The notes: a model not told the origin generated them from the sequence alone. A stretch of DNA of 64,000 nucleotides from Thecaphora thlaspeos (GCA_900291925.1 UWYS01000008.1:744001-808000); one strand, 5' to 3'; shown: positions 32,238 to 43,461, numbered from the stretch's first letter. Translations and numbers: made by a program.

Positions 32238-35200
32238 GCTTGTGGTGTCGTGAGGCTGGTACGTCGTTGACAGTCGAAGGTTTGTCGTTGTGATGATGGT
32301 GGCTAGCGGTAGAGGCTAGGGTTGCAGTGGTCTATGAGAGACTCCGACAGGGTTGATTGGCCGCCGACGGTTTGTATATATCCCTGCCTGCGCACGGCCA
32401 CTGTACAGTAACTACTCTATCGTCCCCCTTGACGGCATCGGTGTGCCCCCTACCTCCGATTAGGAAAGGGCGGGCGGGAGGCGAGGGAGGGGTGTTACGT
32501 CGCCGGCGGTAGCGGCGGCGGCGGTAGCGGCGACGTACTGTACCGTAAAGCCAAGCCTTCGGGAAGGCAAGGGAGGATTGCAAGTCGGCATAGAGGCAAA
32601 GAAAGAAATGGGGGTAGTTCAGACCCAAGTTTCCATACATAGGCGTGGCAAGTACAGAGTAGGGACTCCCCTCATCCTCTTTCCCAGACCGTCTTCACAC
32701 ACACCGCCTTGCTGTGCTTGCTGTCATCACCGGTCGGGCGTCCAACGCAAAGGTGGGCGGGCTTCGGACGCGGGTATAGGTACGTATCACAGAGCTGGCG
32801 TCCGCCCCGGCAGCTGGGGGGGAATTGAGCATCATCGAAGCCGCCTCATGAGCCGGTAAAAACCCTCCCACCTTGTTCGGAACACCAGGCCGTACAGTCT
32901 AGAGTAGTATAATAGTGTGTGGCGATTCGATCTCCCCCACCCTTGCGCAAAGTCGATCGACCTCACGCTGCGATGCTTGGAATGAACTAACTTATGCCTT
33001 TAACATTCCTAGATCTGGAGCCACGGCCCGGACCGTCTCGGGACGATGAAGCGGGGCCCGTACTTTGTGACCCCTGAAGCCGAGCAGGCGACGGCGCTAA
33101 GTGGGCGCCAAGAGGTTCATTAGCACCTACATGGCCCACTTTCATGCGATGGCGAGGGGGAGGAGAGAGGGCTGGAAGTGGACTCGGCGCTACGTTGGCG
33201 CAGGCCTCACCATGCCACGTACTTGTACAGTACTTATACCGAGCGAGCGGTGTCTCGAAGTTGCCACATACATACAACGCACATCCTCGCCAGAGCCAGC
33301 AGAGAATTTGACTTAGAACATCGTAGCGATGGCTGTGCTTGACAGGTGAGTGCTCTGACCCTCTTCTGCATGCCGCACCCCGCGGGGGAAAAGTAGCAGC
33401 GGCGATACAGTACATGGAACAGCGCCAAGAACCGCGCCTCTGCAAGACGACGGCGATGGCGACGATATAACGGTCGACGGTGGTCGACGTTTATCGCCGG
33501 TCTGCCGGTCTGCGTTGGGGGATGGGGCGCAGAGGAACCGTGTCATTCAAACTTGAGCTGAACAGGCTGTGCAGCGTCGGTCCCCCTGCCAAGCATGAAG
33601 ACGGGCATGCTGGATGATCTATGTTAGAAGAGCAGAGGCTGCCCAAATCTCTCCTTCCGGCCAGCGTTACATACGAAACGTAACGACACCCAGAGGAAGC
33701 GCTCCCTCTACGATATGACGTGTGGGCGCCCCTTTCCCCCCGGAAAGCTCCGCTTCTCGTGCACCAGGTCAAGTGCGGGAGAAAAAAAGGGGATGACGTC
33801 CTCCAGCGATAGCGAAATCATAGGATTGCTCGTCATAGGCCCATCTCACGTCGCTGTCCGTACACACACACTTGCTTTCACCACGCTGCGAATCGTTCGT
33901 CATTCCGAAACTGCATACGCCAGAGAATGAGCCCTATGTCCCGCACGTACCCTTTCCGAGTGTCCGCTGTCACTTACACAAGAGTCACACATCGACCCTC
34001 TCACTGATCGATCCGATATTGACCGACACTGCACATTTACCGATGATCAAGTTGGCCGAAGCATTCTGGAACCCCATTAACTATTATTGTTGAGCATTCC
34101 ATCCGATGGGAAATATCACTCCTCGCTCCCACGACCGAGAAAAGGACGTAATGATGTCTTTTGCATATTCTCCGAATCACAGCAGGATTTCTCTAGGCTT
34201 TTCAACAGGTCTCGGCGATTCGAGCGAGCGCCTTCCGCTCTTCCTCGTGGTGTCAGCTTATGATGGGTCGATAAGTGCAACAGCTCTCGATGCGGCGCGC
34301 GCGCGACAATATATACCATTTCGTATGTCAAGCACACTACGCTCGATGGCCATGACGACTCTAGTGAGGTGAGTGGGGAGGGTATTAGGGAAGCAGGCCA
34401 CTGTAACTATGTAGATTCTCTCACATAGACGGTACGCTGGCCCCCACGCTAGCAACACCACATACAGTACATACGTGGCTGCATTGCTCCGTACGTACAG
34501 TACGTCGCTGTCACTGTCAATCCTGCATCTCGTCACTCCCTCCCCCACACTCACCTGCGCTCAAGGGAGGGGAATAAGGTAGAGCCCATACCCACTGTAA
34601 ATCACCGGTCTCTGAGATCGCCGATTGTCTCCACATAGAGACAACGTGTACAGTTTAGTAGACATGCAACGTCCAAGTTGGTACATACAGTAGCACGTAC
34701 CAAAACCCTGCCGATATCTTGGCGTTCCATCAATTGCGTCCACTGATTGCAGAGCGACGTCCTTAGCGTCTCCTTGGCGCCCACTTGTACGTACATAGTG
34801 TAGAAGATAGATGCCAAGGATGATGGTGCCCAGGAGCGTCTATTTGTACATTAGACGGTCCCCAGCAATCCCACAAGCATGCCTTGCGTCTAGGCCTGGT
34901 GGTAGCAGCTCCCACGGCGAGTCGGCGACTCACCGCAGCTCGATCAGCCCGATTGCATCGGGCTCAGATCCGATGCGGCCGATCGCCAACACATACCACC
35001 CTGTGGCCCTCCCTTGTTGCATGTCATGGGTGAGGTCTCTTTGTTTCTGGAGAATAGGAAAGGTAGAAAAAGAACTGGGTCGGTCGACCATGCACCCAGG
35101 ATGAAAGGCCCTTTCCACCTCCATCTACACCTACACCTCACACCCTCCCCTAAATCTCCCGGTGGGGTCCTATACTGAAGGTTCTCGGAGAGGTCCGTCC

Positions 35201-35725
35201 GTCTCTTTTTGTTGCATTTCTCTCAGTACAGCGTGACACGACACCGTGACATGACACCGATCGGCATCGGCATTGCAGTACACGTTGTCCTTACCGCGTT
35301 GTAGGGTCCTTTGTCTTTGCACAGCATCAAAACCCTGCACACCACATGTGACGAGGGCAGAAGAAGAAAAACGAGCAGCGCCAACAATACGTCGAGGCCT
35401 CGAGATGCGTCTCTCGTTGGCCCCAAAAAATCACATACGTACATCGTCTCTGGCCATAGAGTCGCGATGGTCGACGGAGACATAGCGTGGCGGTGTTGCA
35501 TGCCAGATTGATGAGTTCACACATGCGTTACCTACATTAAGTAGATCGAGGGTGGGGATAAAACAGGCTGGTCACACCATTGGCGTTTGGATTACCGAGA
35601 TCGCGCACTAGTTCCGTCCCCACTCAGAGGCGCCAGTCCCCGACTACGTACTTACATACTGTAGGCTCATACATAGCAGAGACGAAGTGAAAGGCGTATC
35701 CGCCGCCACGTCGCATTTCGCGTTT
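32238..35725. other. 3.5-kb gene-free region enriched in TACAGTA motifs
   Basis: The longest stretch without a supportable gene. Small open frames occur on all strands but none resembles a protein or links to a plausible exon. It contains eight copies of TACAGTA/TACTGTA (32404, 32536, 33226, 33406, 34463, 34496, 34686, 35657), many inside larger GTAC-rich patches such as CGTACGTACAGTACG at 34490. A GGCGGT-type repeat lies near 32500. It includes the LrgB-like promoter and the SUV3 3' end. No tRNA B box, snRNA or 5S signature was found by eye. Confidence 0.55.
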
Positions 35726-38518
35726 CTACCACCTCTCCCTCTTCTCCATCCTCCTCTCTACCTTCCATCCCTTCTTCTTGCCCACGTCTTCCGCCTCGGC
35801 ATCCCTTCCTAGCTCCCTCAGCCTCCTCGCTCGTCCGAACCTGATCCCCTCTAGGCAAAATTCGATGCCATCCTCCATCTTCTTCTTCCTCTCCTCGACC
35901 TCATGTCTATAGCAGAACGCCAGAGGGAACCTGAAGCTCAGCCAGAGGTAGAGCGAGAGCGACCTGTGCAGACTCTCGAGCAGCATCAGCGCATTCACGT
36001 CCAGCAGCGGGTGGTTTGGCGGGATGTGCGAGGCAAGTGGTTCCAATTCGACAAACTCCCGATTCGACGAGTCGGCGGGTAGGGCGTCCAGTCGCGCGAG
36101 TCGGTTGCGATGTGCCTCCGCCATGGCGTCGAGCGTGAGCTTCTCATACTCCAACGTCCCGAGGTCGCGGCTGCATTCGTCAAACTTGACAAGGTGGCCG
36201 CGCGAGAAGCGCCGCACCGCATTCGCCAGGAACGCCATGACGCGCTCATCGCGGATATTGGCGGGGGCGTTGCCAAACTTCTCCCTCTCCTGCAGCGTGA
36301 GCAGGCTGCGAGACGCCTTTTCGACGAGCGGCGAGATGCTGTGCTGCTGCGAAAAGTCGGAAAGGAAGTAGGAGCGCGCGTCGACCTGGGCGAGCAGGGA
36401 AACGTCGGTGTAGATCTCCGAGAGGGAGCGGGAGTCGACCTCGCCCGACGCCTGCGACGAGAGCGACGCCTTCGAGCTGGGCGGCAGGATGGCCGCAAGG
36501 TCGGCCAACGACTCACTCGACGGCTGGATGGCCGCCTGGTTGATGGGCACAACGGGAGCGGCGAGCGCCTCGCGCAGCATCTCGAGCTCGTCCTCGTTGC
36601 GCGTCGTCACGATGCCACCGTCCGGCTCGTCATCATCGCGCTTGGTCCCGTACCTCCCCGCCCGCCCGGCAATCTGTTTGATCTGCGACGTCGAGAGCGC
36701 CACCGTCTCATTGCCGTTCCACTTTGTCAGCGTGTCAAAGATGACGCGCTTGATCTTGAGATTGAGGCCCATCCCGATGGCGTCGCTCGCCGCCATGACG
36801 TCGAGCTTGCCCTCGTTGAACAGCTTCGCCTGCTCACTCTTGGTTTCGGGCGGGAGGGCGCCATACGCGACGGCGCAGCGCAGCTTGGTCTTCTGCTCGA
36901 TCTCGCGCTTGAGGTTGAAGATGCCGTTGCGGCTGAAGGCGACGATGCAGTCGCCCTTGCGGATCCGCGTCAGGTCGCCGTCGAGCGACTCGTTGGCGAT
37001 GCTGAGCGGCGTGAGGCGCTTGTACTCGTGCACGTAGACCTCGTCGCCGCACGCCTCGGCGATGCGGCGGATGAGCGGCACGGTCGACGCCTCGCCACAC
37101 AGGTGGATCTCCTTGGCCGGGAGGCCAACCACGGCATCGGTCCAGGCGTAGCCTCGCTGCGGATCGCCAATCATCTGGATCTCGTCGATCACTGCAACGT
37201 CCCAGGACCGCGAAAGGTTGACCATCTCGACGGTGCACGAATAGAGGCCGGCCAGCGGGTCGACTGTCTTTTGCTCCTCGCCCGTGATGAGGTTGCAGGC
37301 GCGCGGTGCGACGCCCGGAGAGATGGTTCCGTCGTTGAAGCGCTCCCACACCTCATGCGCCAACAGGCGAAGCGGGCCGGCAAAGACGCCGGTGCGCGCC
37401 TTGGAGAGGGCGACAAGGGCGCTATGCGTCTTGCCCGAGTTGGTGGGGCCGATGTGCAGGTGGATCTGGCGCGTCAACGTCCGCGCCAGCGGGAAGTTGT
37501 AGGTCGGCAGCCGGAGGTCGGTAGACTTGCGCAGGAGGGCGAGCTGCGAGAGCGTCGACGCGAGCGCATCGCCGCGTTGCTGCGGCGTCGCGCCGCTTCC
37601 CAGGAGGGCGCGGGCGTTGGTCTCAACCCAGTCGAGGAAGGCCGAGAGGCAGAAGCGCGGGAGGCAGCTCTCGCCCTCGATGGCGAAAGAGTCCATGACG
37701 CTGTCGAGGGATGTGGGAAAGTGGCCGCTGTCTGTGTGGATGTCGTCGTGCGATGTGGAGCCGTGCTCGTTGGATGGCGATGTTGCGGTGGCCATCTTCT
37801 CGTGAGCCATCACCCGGACGGCCCTCCTGGCCACTCTGGCCCATACGTCGTAAAGGCGTCCGAGCATGACGTCGTCGGACGATGGCTGCACATCCGTGTC
37901 CTTGCTGCTGCTGCTGCTGCCGCTTGCCTTTGATGATGCCGAAGTGGGGAGGGCGTCGAGGTGCGCGAGAAGGATGCGCGCACTCTGCTCCGAGATGCCA
38001 TAGGAGATGAGCCTGTGGACGATGTCGGGGCGCTCGCGCAGCGCCCTAATCTGCTCGGCCAGCCTGTCTGCTATGTGTGCGGGTGTGGGTCTTGTGGGGA
38101 CAGGGAAGCCGTTGAAGACGAATGGCTTTTGCTTTTGGAAGGAGCGGTTCTTGACCTTCTTGTCGGCCTTGTTTTGGGCCTTGCTCTGGCTGGGGACATT
38201 GTCGCGCGGGTTTGGCGGGTCGAAGTGGGTGAGCTTATGGCCGCTGCGCTTGGGTGCGTAGGTGTTTGTGAACTTTGTGGAGCGGCTGTTTGGCTGACGC
38301 TTTGTGGGTTGGGCAAAGATGGTGCGGAGGGATTCGTCGAGGGGGCGTGCGGAGCCCTTTTCCTCTTGGTGCCAGTCCTTGGCTGCGAGTGCGGACCTTG
38401 TGTGGACGGAACGGATGCTGGCGAGGGTGGAGAAGGCGGTGGCTGGGCGCGGTGGGATGTTTCGCAGACCTGTGGCTGCGGCTGCGGCGGTGGAAATGGA
38501 TGCCCTGGTGGAGAGCAT
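35726..38518 (-). CDS. SUV3: Mitochondrial ATP-dependent RNA helicase Suv3
   Basis: Helicase of the mitochondrial degradosome. The start at 38518 is preferred over the in-frame ATG at 38617, because it begins a classic presequence (MLSTRASISTAAAAATGLRN, rich in Arg, Ser and Ala). The upstream extension is a polyproline artefact. This gives 930 residues without introns. Motifs in order: Walker A HIGPTNSGKTHSA near residue 355, GPLRLLAHEVW, the DEIQ box VAVIDEIQMIGDPQRGYAWT, LCGEAS, the second RecA domain (VAFSRNGIF, then ASDAIGMGLNL), and motif VI QIAGRAGRYG. The C-terminal Suv3 domain follows. The tail is highly charged (Lys/Arg/Glu) and longer than in yeast. It shares a divergent promoter with DPH6. 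Confidence 0.93.
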   Translation of the reverse strand: MLSTRASISTAAAAATGLRNIPPRPATAFSTLASIRSVHTRSALAAKDWHQEEKGSARPLDESLRTIFAQPTKRQPNSRSTKFTNTYAPKRSGHKLTHFDPPNPRDNVPSQSKAQNKADKKVKNRSFQKQKPFVFNGFPVPTRPTPAHIADRLAEQIRALRERPDIVHRLISYGISEQSARILLAHLDALPTSASSKASGSSSSSKDTDVQPSSDDVMLGRLYDVWARVARRAVRVMAHEKMATATSPSNEHGSTSHDDIHTDSGHFPTSLDSVMDSFAIEGESCLPRFCLSAFLDWVETNARALLGSGATPQQRGDALASTLSQLALLRKSTDLRLPTYNFPLARTLTRQIHLHIGPTNSGKTHSALVALSKARTGVFAGPLRLLAHEVWERFNDGTISPGVAPRACNLITGEEQKTVDPLAGLYSCTVEMVNLSRSWDVAVIDEIQMIGDPQRGYAWTDAVVGLPAKEIHLCGEASTVPLIRRIAEACGDEVYVHEYKRLTPLSIANESLDGDLTRIRKGDCIVAFSRNGIFNLKREIEQKTKLRCAVAYGALPPETKSEQAKLFNEGKLDVMAASDAIGMGLNLKIKRVIFDTLTKWNGNETVALSTSQIKQIAGRAGRYGTKRDDDEPDGGIVTTRNEDELEMLREALAAPVVPINQAAIQPSSESLADLAAILPPSSKASLSSQASGEVDSRSLSEIYTDVSLLAQVDARSYFLSDFSQQHSISPLVEKASRSLLTLQEREKFGNAPANIRDERVMAFLANAVRRFSRGHLVKFDECSRDLGTLEYEKLTLDAMAEAHRNRLARLDALPADSSNREFVELEPLASHIPPNHPLLDVNALMLLESLHRSLSLYLWLSFRFPLAFCYRHEVEERKKKMEDGIEFCLEGIRFGRARRLRELGRDAEAEDVGKKKGWKVERRMEKRERW

Positions 38519-38963
38519 GATGTGCGGGGCGGGAGCTGCTGTGCAGGTGGCAGGGAAAGGTGGTGGTGGTGGTGGTGGTGGCAAAGCAGAACGCAGACTG
38601 CGCTCAACCGCGCTCAACCGCGCCCAATTGCGCCCGATTGCGCGGCCCCCATCGGCGCAGCACTAAGAAAGCCGCGAAAAAGGCAAGCAAAAATAAAGGA
38701 AAAGTTGGATCCATTTTTCCCCTTTTTCCCCTTTGTGGAGGCGCAACACGACAACCGTCAACCGGCTCGCCTTGTCCTTGCGCTCTTTCCCCTTTCCCCC
38801 TTCCCCCTTCCCCCTTCCCCCTTCCCCCTTCCCCCTTCCCCTTCCCCCTTCCCCCTTCCCCCTTCCCCCTTCCCCCTTCCTCCTTCCTCGTCCTCGTTCT
38901 ATTGCTCTCCCCCCTCCCCCCTCGCCCCTCGCCCCTCGTCACCCTACACCCACCGCCCCCACG
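38519..38963. promoter_or_regulatory. SUV3 / DPH6 divergent promoter
   Basis: A 445-base region between two outward-facing start codons. It carries a GGT repeat near 38560, an imperfect period-10 repeat of CGCTCAACCG at 38609-38642, and the pyrimidine array at 38786-38885 listed separately. The array is so close to the DPH6 start that it probably lies in that gene's 5' leader. Confidence 0.6.
38786..38885. repeat. TTCCCCC tandem array; G-tract array on the minus strand
   Basis: About 100 bases of tandem TTCCCCC/TTCCCC units. The minus strand reads as more than ten G4-G5 runs separated by AA, which fits the sequence pattern for multiple overlapping G-quadruplexes, with i-motif potential on the plus strand. 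It ends about 80 bases before the DPH6 ATG. The units are nearly identical, so the length is likely to vary between strains. Confidence 0.85.
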
Positions 38964-39782
38964 ATGAAGGTGGTCGGCCTCCTCTCCGGCGGCAAGGACA
39001 GCTGCTACAACCTCTGCCACTGCCTCAAGAACGGCCACGAGCTCGTCGCTCTCGCCACGCTCGCACCGCCCCAGCCAACCGACGAGCTCGACTCCTACAT
39101 GTACCAGACCGTCGGACATGACGCCGTACACCTCGTCGCAGCAGCAATGCAGATCCCCCTATACCGCCGCCAAATCACTGGCACAGCGCTCAACCAAGCC
39201 GCCGAATACGGAAGCCGCCTTCCCGCCACCGCCACCGCCACCGCCACCGCCAGCCAGCCCTCGGACCCAACAGGGCCGACGACCACCGACCAGCCCAACG
39301 ACGAGACCGAAGACCTCTACCAGCTCCTCCTCCAAGTCAAGCGACACCATCCCGACCTACAGGCCGTCAGCGTCGGCGCCATCCTCTCAAACTACCAGCG
39401 TGTCCGCGTCGAACACGTCGCTCTCCGCTCCTCGCTCTCTCTCCTCCCGCTCACCTACCTCTGGCAACGCTCACAGCCACAGCTCTACGACGAAATGATC
39501 AAGGCCCGCATGACTTCCATCCTCATCAAGGTTGCCGGCATAGGCCTCGAGCAGAGACACCTAGGCAAGACGCTCCATCAGATGAGGCCCACCCTATGGA
39601 AACTCCACCAAACCTACGGCGCCCACGTCTGCGGTGAAGGAGGCGAGTACGAGTCGCTCACCCTCGACAGCCCGCTCTTCAAGAAGCGCATACAGATCTC
39701 CGAGACCGAGACCGTCCTACACTCCGACTCTGGCTTCGGCAGCGTCAGCTACCTGCGCATCAAGAGGGCAGAGCTTGTCGAC

Positions 39783-39826
<44 letters not shown>

Positions 39827-41497
39827 CGGAAGCAACGCCCTCGTCGATCTGTACGACGTCACGATCCCCGATGACCTCGATGCGTTGAGTAAGAGGACGC
39901 TCAAAGCCATCGGTGTTATCTCCGCCTCCCTGACTGCCGTTGCCGTTGACCAGTCTGCCGATGCGCTGGAGCGGCTGCGGCTAGACCGCCAAGGCCAGCC
40001 CTCGATCAGCCGGACGCCCTCGCTCGTCACGCGCGGACGCTGGCTCAGCCTCAACAACATCGACGGTCTCTCCTCGCCCTCCTCGTCCTCTCCATCCCTC
40101 GAGGCGGAAGTCCTTCTCGCCTTTGACAAACTCCGCTCCCTCCTCTCTTTGCACACACCACCACTCGACCTCTCGCACCTCACACACATCAATCTCTACC
40201 TCTCCTCACAATCCCTCTTTCCGCACATCAACGCCATCTACCTGCGCCACTTTGGCTCGTCGCCACCCACACGCGCCTGCATCTCGGTGCTTCCTTTGAA
40301 CTCGGCGCGCTTCAGTCTTTCCGCCGTTGCTTTCGACGATCTCTCCCCCTCCCGCTCCCCCTCAGACACCGGTCGGATACTGGTAGAGAGGAAAGCTTTA
40401 CACGTCCAAGCGCGTTCCTACTGGGCTCCCGCCAATATCGGACCCTACTCTCAAGCCGTGACGATCGGAGAACGCATCTGGATAGCCGGTCAGATCGGTC
40501 TACGTCCCAAAGACCTCACGCTGCCGGATGAGCCAGAGGGGTTATCGCAAGACGATGCCATCAAGCTGCAGTGTGTCCTATCACTCCAACATGCAAGAAG
40601 GATATTCGAAGCAGTACTCGAAGGTCGACTGGGCAAAGGGTGGGTGGAAGGTGGAATTTGTTGGCTAGATGATACCGTCGCCGTCGAGACGGCGACGAGG
40701 TGTTGGGATGCCCAAATAACTAACGGCGACAACGACATCGACGACGAGGAGGACGAGAATGAGGACGAGGATGAGGATGAGCGGAGAGAAGGAAGGTGTT
40801 GGCTTTCACCACACACCCTCACACCTTCGGTGAAGACAATCGCACCTATCATCTTTGCCTCCCTGCCGCGCGGATCGCTTCCAAGAGGCGCGAAAGTAGA
40901 ATGGCAATTGACGGGTCATACCGGTCGATCTGTCCCGCCTTGCGTCATCTCCACCTCTCCATCTTCCCTTCCAACCCTCAACGACAACGACGACGATGAT
41001 GACGATGAAGAAGCCGATTTTCCAACGCTTCAACACGTTCACTTCACGAACGGATTGACATGCGACGTTTCACAACTATCTTCGAAAAGGGGTGCAAGTT
41101 GTTTCGGTATTGCTTCTTTCCACACTCGCCTCGACGATGAGATCGAAGAAGGGAAGAAGGACGAAAGTTCGCAGTGGTTGGAGAGTGAGGTAGGACAGAG
41201 GGCCGTATTGAAGACGTTGCTCTATGTCGATGGAACGTCGTTGGACGATGGTAAGTCAACCGTTCCGCACCATTTTCCCCCCTCTCTCCCGAAGCGCCAA
41301 CTGATCGTTACGACTTCGACGACTTCTTTTTGCGCCACACAGCGCTCGAGGTACTTCGACTTTCCTCCCCTTCAGCGCCAAAGAACCTCAACATCATACC
41401 CGTCTCGAACTTGCACGCTTTCCTCCCTACCTCTTCAAAGACGACGGATCTTCGTCTCTCGTCGCTCTCGTTCGCTTTGGTCTGGCACGGCGTGTAG
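38964..41497 (+). CDS. DPH6: Diphthine-ammonia ligase Dph6 with RidA-like C-terminal domains
   Basis: Catalyses the last step of diphthamide synthesis on elongation factor 2, using ATP and ammonia. Exons 38964-41250 and 41343-41497 (intron GTAAGT...ACAG, 92 nt) give 813 residues. The N-terminus MKVVGLLSGGKDSCYNLCHC holds the PP-loop SGGKDS. VSVGAILSNYQRVRVE and GEGGEYESLTLDSPLF are diagnostic of the diphthamide synthase domain. Two YjgF/RidA-like domains follow, as in yeast Dph6/YLR143w (YWAPANIGPYSQAV, GERIWIAGQIGL). The short second exon (LEVLRLSS... to ALVWHGV) completes the C-terminus. A CAG-encoded polyglutamine run lies at 39786-39824 between domains, and an acidic Asp/Glu tract near 40740-40785. 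It converges on the NKAP gene with 98 bases between stops. Confidence 0.92.
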
Positions 41498-41595
41498 CAC
41501 TCTCATGACATGCTCATGTATTACCACGAGAACCATTTCTCACGCCCTTACACGTGACTAGCGAATCTTCATCCTCATCCTCATTCCCGGCCTCC

Positions 41596-43461
41596 TCACC
41601 GAGTCCCACCAGGCGTGAGGGTATCGACCATCTCTCGGAACTGACTGACGATCTGCGCCTCCTTCTTTGCCTTTTCCTCTGCCTGCATCTTGAGGATGCT
41701 TCTCTTCTCCTCCGCGCTGATCACCTGGTTCTCCTTGCGGATACGCACCGCATTCATCCTCTTGTGCCGGCTACCGCTCATGACAAAGCCGGCCTTTTCG
41801 TACGCTTCGATCTGTTCCGGCGTCAGGCCAATCTCACCTCGACGAGGGATGCGTTTGCCCTCTTGTAGGTAGGCCGCCATCGCAGAGCCCTCGCCCGGCC
41901 GCAGCGCGCCACCGTAGGCGCGCGGATCGATCGGCTTACCGTCGTCGGCGACGGGCAGCTGAGGACCGACCTCTTCGTCGTCCGATCCTTCATCGCCGTC
42001 GTCGCGGCCGTGACCCTTCTTGGCGCGCTTGAGGCCGCGCTCCCACTCGTCGTGATTCTCGTCGTACAGCTCCAGCTCGTCGTCGACGTCGGCGCTGCGG
42101 CTGCGCGATCGCTTCGACCCGCTCCCCGAGCGCTCGCGGCGACTGCTGCCGTGGTGGTGGTGGCGGTGTGTCGAGCGCTCCGATGAAGAAGAGGCATCCG
42201 ACGAGACCGAGCCGGAGCGTGAACGAATCGAGCGGCTGCGGGTGCGCGTCCGCGTCTCGCGATCCTCCCTGTCATCGTCGCGGGGCCTCTCGGAACGTGA
42301 GCGTGAGCGGCGGCCGTCCTTGTCTCCCGAAGAGCGGTGGCGGTGGTGTCTGCTGCTGCCGCTCTTGTGCCTCCTGCTCTTCCCCTTGTCTTCCCCGCTC
42401 CTCTCGCCCTCGCTGTCGGTAGAAGCGTCGTCGCCGTCGTCCCGCCTGCGCCGCTTGGACGACGAAGTCGCGTGTTTGCTCCGAGAGCTGGAGTTGTGCC
42501 CGTGGTGACGGCGCGAGCTCGAGTGGCGGTCTCGTTCCCGGTCACGGTGCGAGCTGCTGCTGGGTTTGTGCTTGTGCCTGCTGGACGAATGCCTCGAAGA
42601 GCGGCTCTTGCTCTTCCGCTTCTTTTCCCTCTCATCTTCCGAGTCGGGGAACGGAGACTTCGGAGAGGGCGGCCAGATGGACAGGGTGGAGGCCTTGCGC
42701 TGCTGATTGCGACTCTCGAAGAAGCTGCCGTCAGTGGCGCCGCCAAATTGAGGCGGTCCACGCCTCCAGCCGCCGCTGCCGCTACCTTCTCCTGCTCCTC
42801 CACCGCCACTCGCACCCCCTTCGCCGTGAAAGCCGCCGCTGGGATCGAGCGGGCCGTTGCGGTGGGGGTACATGTTGTCCGGGCGTCCGCCCTGATCCGC
42901 CCTCCGCGGAGGCTCGTAACGATCGACGTAGGGGCGCGGTGGGCCGTCGGACCGTGGCGGCGGAAGCGCATGTGGCGGTGGTCCTCGTGAAAAAGCTCCT
43001 CGGTGCATCGAGCTGTAGTTGTCGTAGCTAGGCGAGGGTCGTCGCTCCCTGTCTCCGCCGCGCGGCGAGCGGTCCGGTCGGTACTGACGTCGGTAGAGAT
43101 CATCGTTGCCGCGGTCCCAGTCGTGGTCTCCTCGGCTGCCGCCGCCGCCCTCTTCACGTCTATCATCGCGACGGTCGGACGGACGGTCGTGGTGGTCCCG
43201 TCGCGGTGTGTCATCCGCCTTGCTTCGGTCTTCTGCTCCTCCGCTTCCGTTCTCCTGCCTTGAGCGCTTCGTCTCTAGCAGCCGCTTACGGAGCTGCCGT
43301 TCGCGGTCAAAGTCGCCGCCGCGGCCGCTGCCGTTACCGCTGCTTCTGCTGAGGTTCTGGACGTGAGGTGGCGGGTCGCGGTTCCAATTGGAGCCGCCGC
43401 GGCCGCTTGACGGCTCGGGCGGGGGGACGCGGCCCTGCCTACTGGGGTGTACGTGCGCCAT
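41596..43461 (-). CDS. NKAP: NKAP-family SR-rich nuclear protein
   Basis: One exon of 621 residues. The N-terminal 300 residues are Arg/Gly/Pro/Asp-rich, and residues of about 270-460 form a long RS-type domain with many SR, HR and KR dipeptides. The C-terminal 110 residues are the conserved NKAP/SynMuv domain: PRAYGGALRPGEGSAMAAYL, RIPRRGEIGLTPEQIEAYEK, GFVMSGSRHKRMNAVRIRKE. NKAP proteins bind RNA and take part in splicing and transcriptional repression; the animal protein was named for NF-kappa-B, which fungi lack. The shadow frame of 463 codons on the same strand is an artefact of the low-complexity composition. Confidence 0.88.
   Translation of the reverse strand: MAHVHPSRQGRVPPPEPSSGRGGSNWNRDPPPHVQNLSRSSGNGSGRGGDFDRERQLRKRLLETKRSRQENGSGGAEDRSKADDTPRRDHHDRPSDRRDDRREEGGGGSRGDHDWDRGNDDLYRRQYRPDRSPRGGDRERRPSPSYDNYSSMHRGAFSRGPPPHALPPPRSDGPPRPYVDRYEPPRRADQGGRPDNMYPHRNGPLDPSGGFHGEGGASGGGGAGEGSGSGGWRRGPPQFGGATDGSFFESRNQQRKASTLSIWPPSPKSPFPDSEDEREKKRKSKSRSSRHSSSRHKHKPSSSSHRDRERDRHSSSRRHHGHNSSSRSKHATSSSKRRRRDDGDDASTDSEGERSGEDKGKSRRHKSGSSRHHRHRSSGDKDGRRSRSRSERPRDDDREDRETRTRTRSRSIRSRSGSVSSDASSSSERSTHRHHHHGSSRRERSGSGSKRSRSRSADVDDELELYDENHDEWERGLKRAKKGHGRDDGDEGSDDEEVGPQLPVADDGKPIDPRAYGGALRPGEGSAMAAYLQEGKRIPRRGEIGLTPEQIEAYEKAGFVMSGSRHKRMNAVRIRKENQVISAEEKRSILKMQAEEKAKKEAQIVSQFREMVDTLTPGGTR

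Noticed and set aside
32238..35725. Transposon or retroelement remnant in the gene-free region
   Set aside because: No reverse transcriptase, integrase or transposase motifs, terminal repeats or target-site duplications were seen in any frame.
36110..37933. A 607-codon plus-strand open frame antisense to SUV3
   Set aside because: The opposite strand encodes a clear helicase with all motifs. The antisense translation is Arg/Gly/Ala-rich with no family resemblance and is a codon-bias shadow.
38519..38617. SUV3 start at the upstream ATG (38617)
   Set aside because: The extra residues are a polyproline run from a GGT repeat. The downstream ATG begins a typical mitochondrial presequence.
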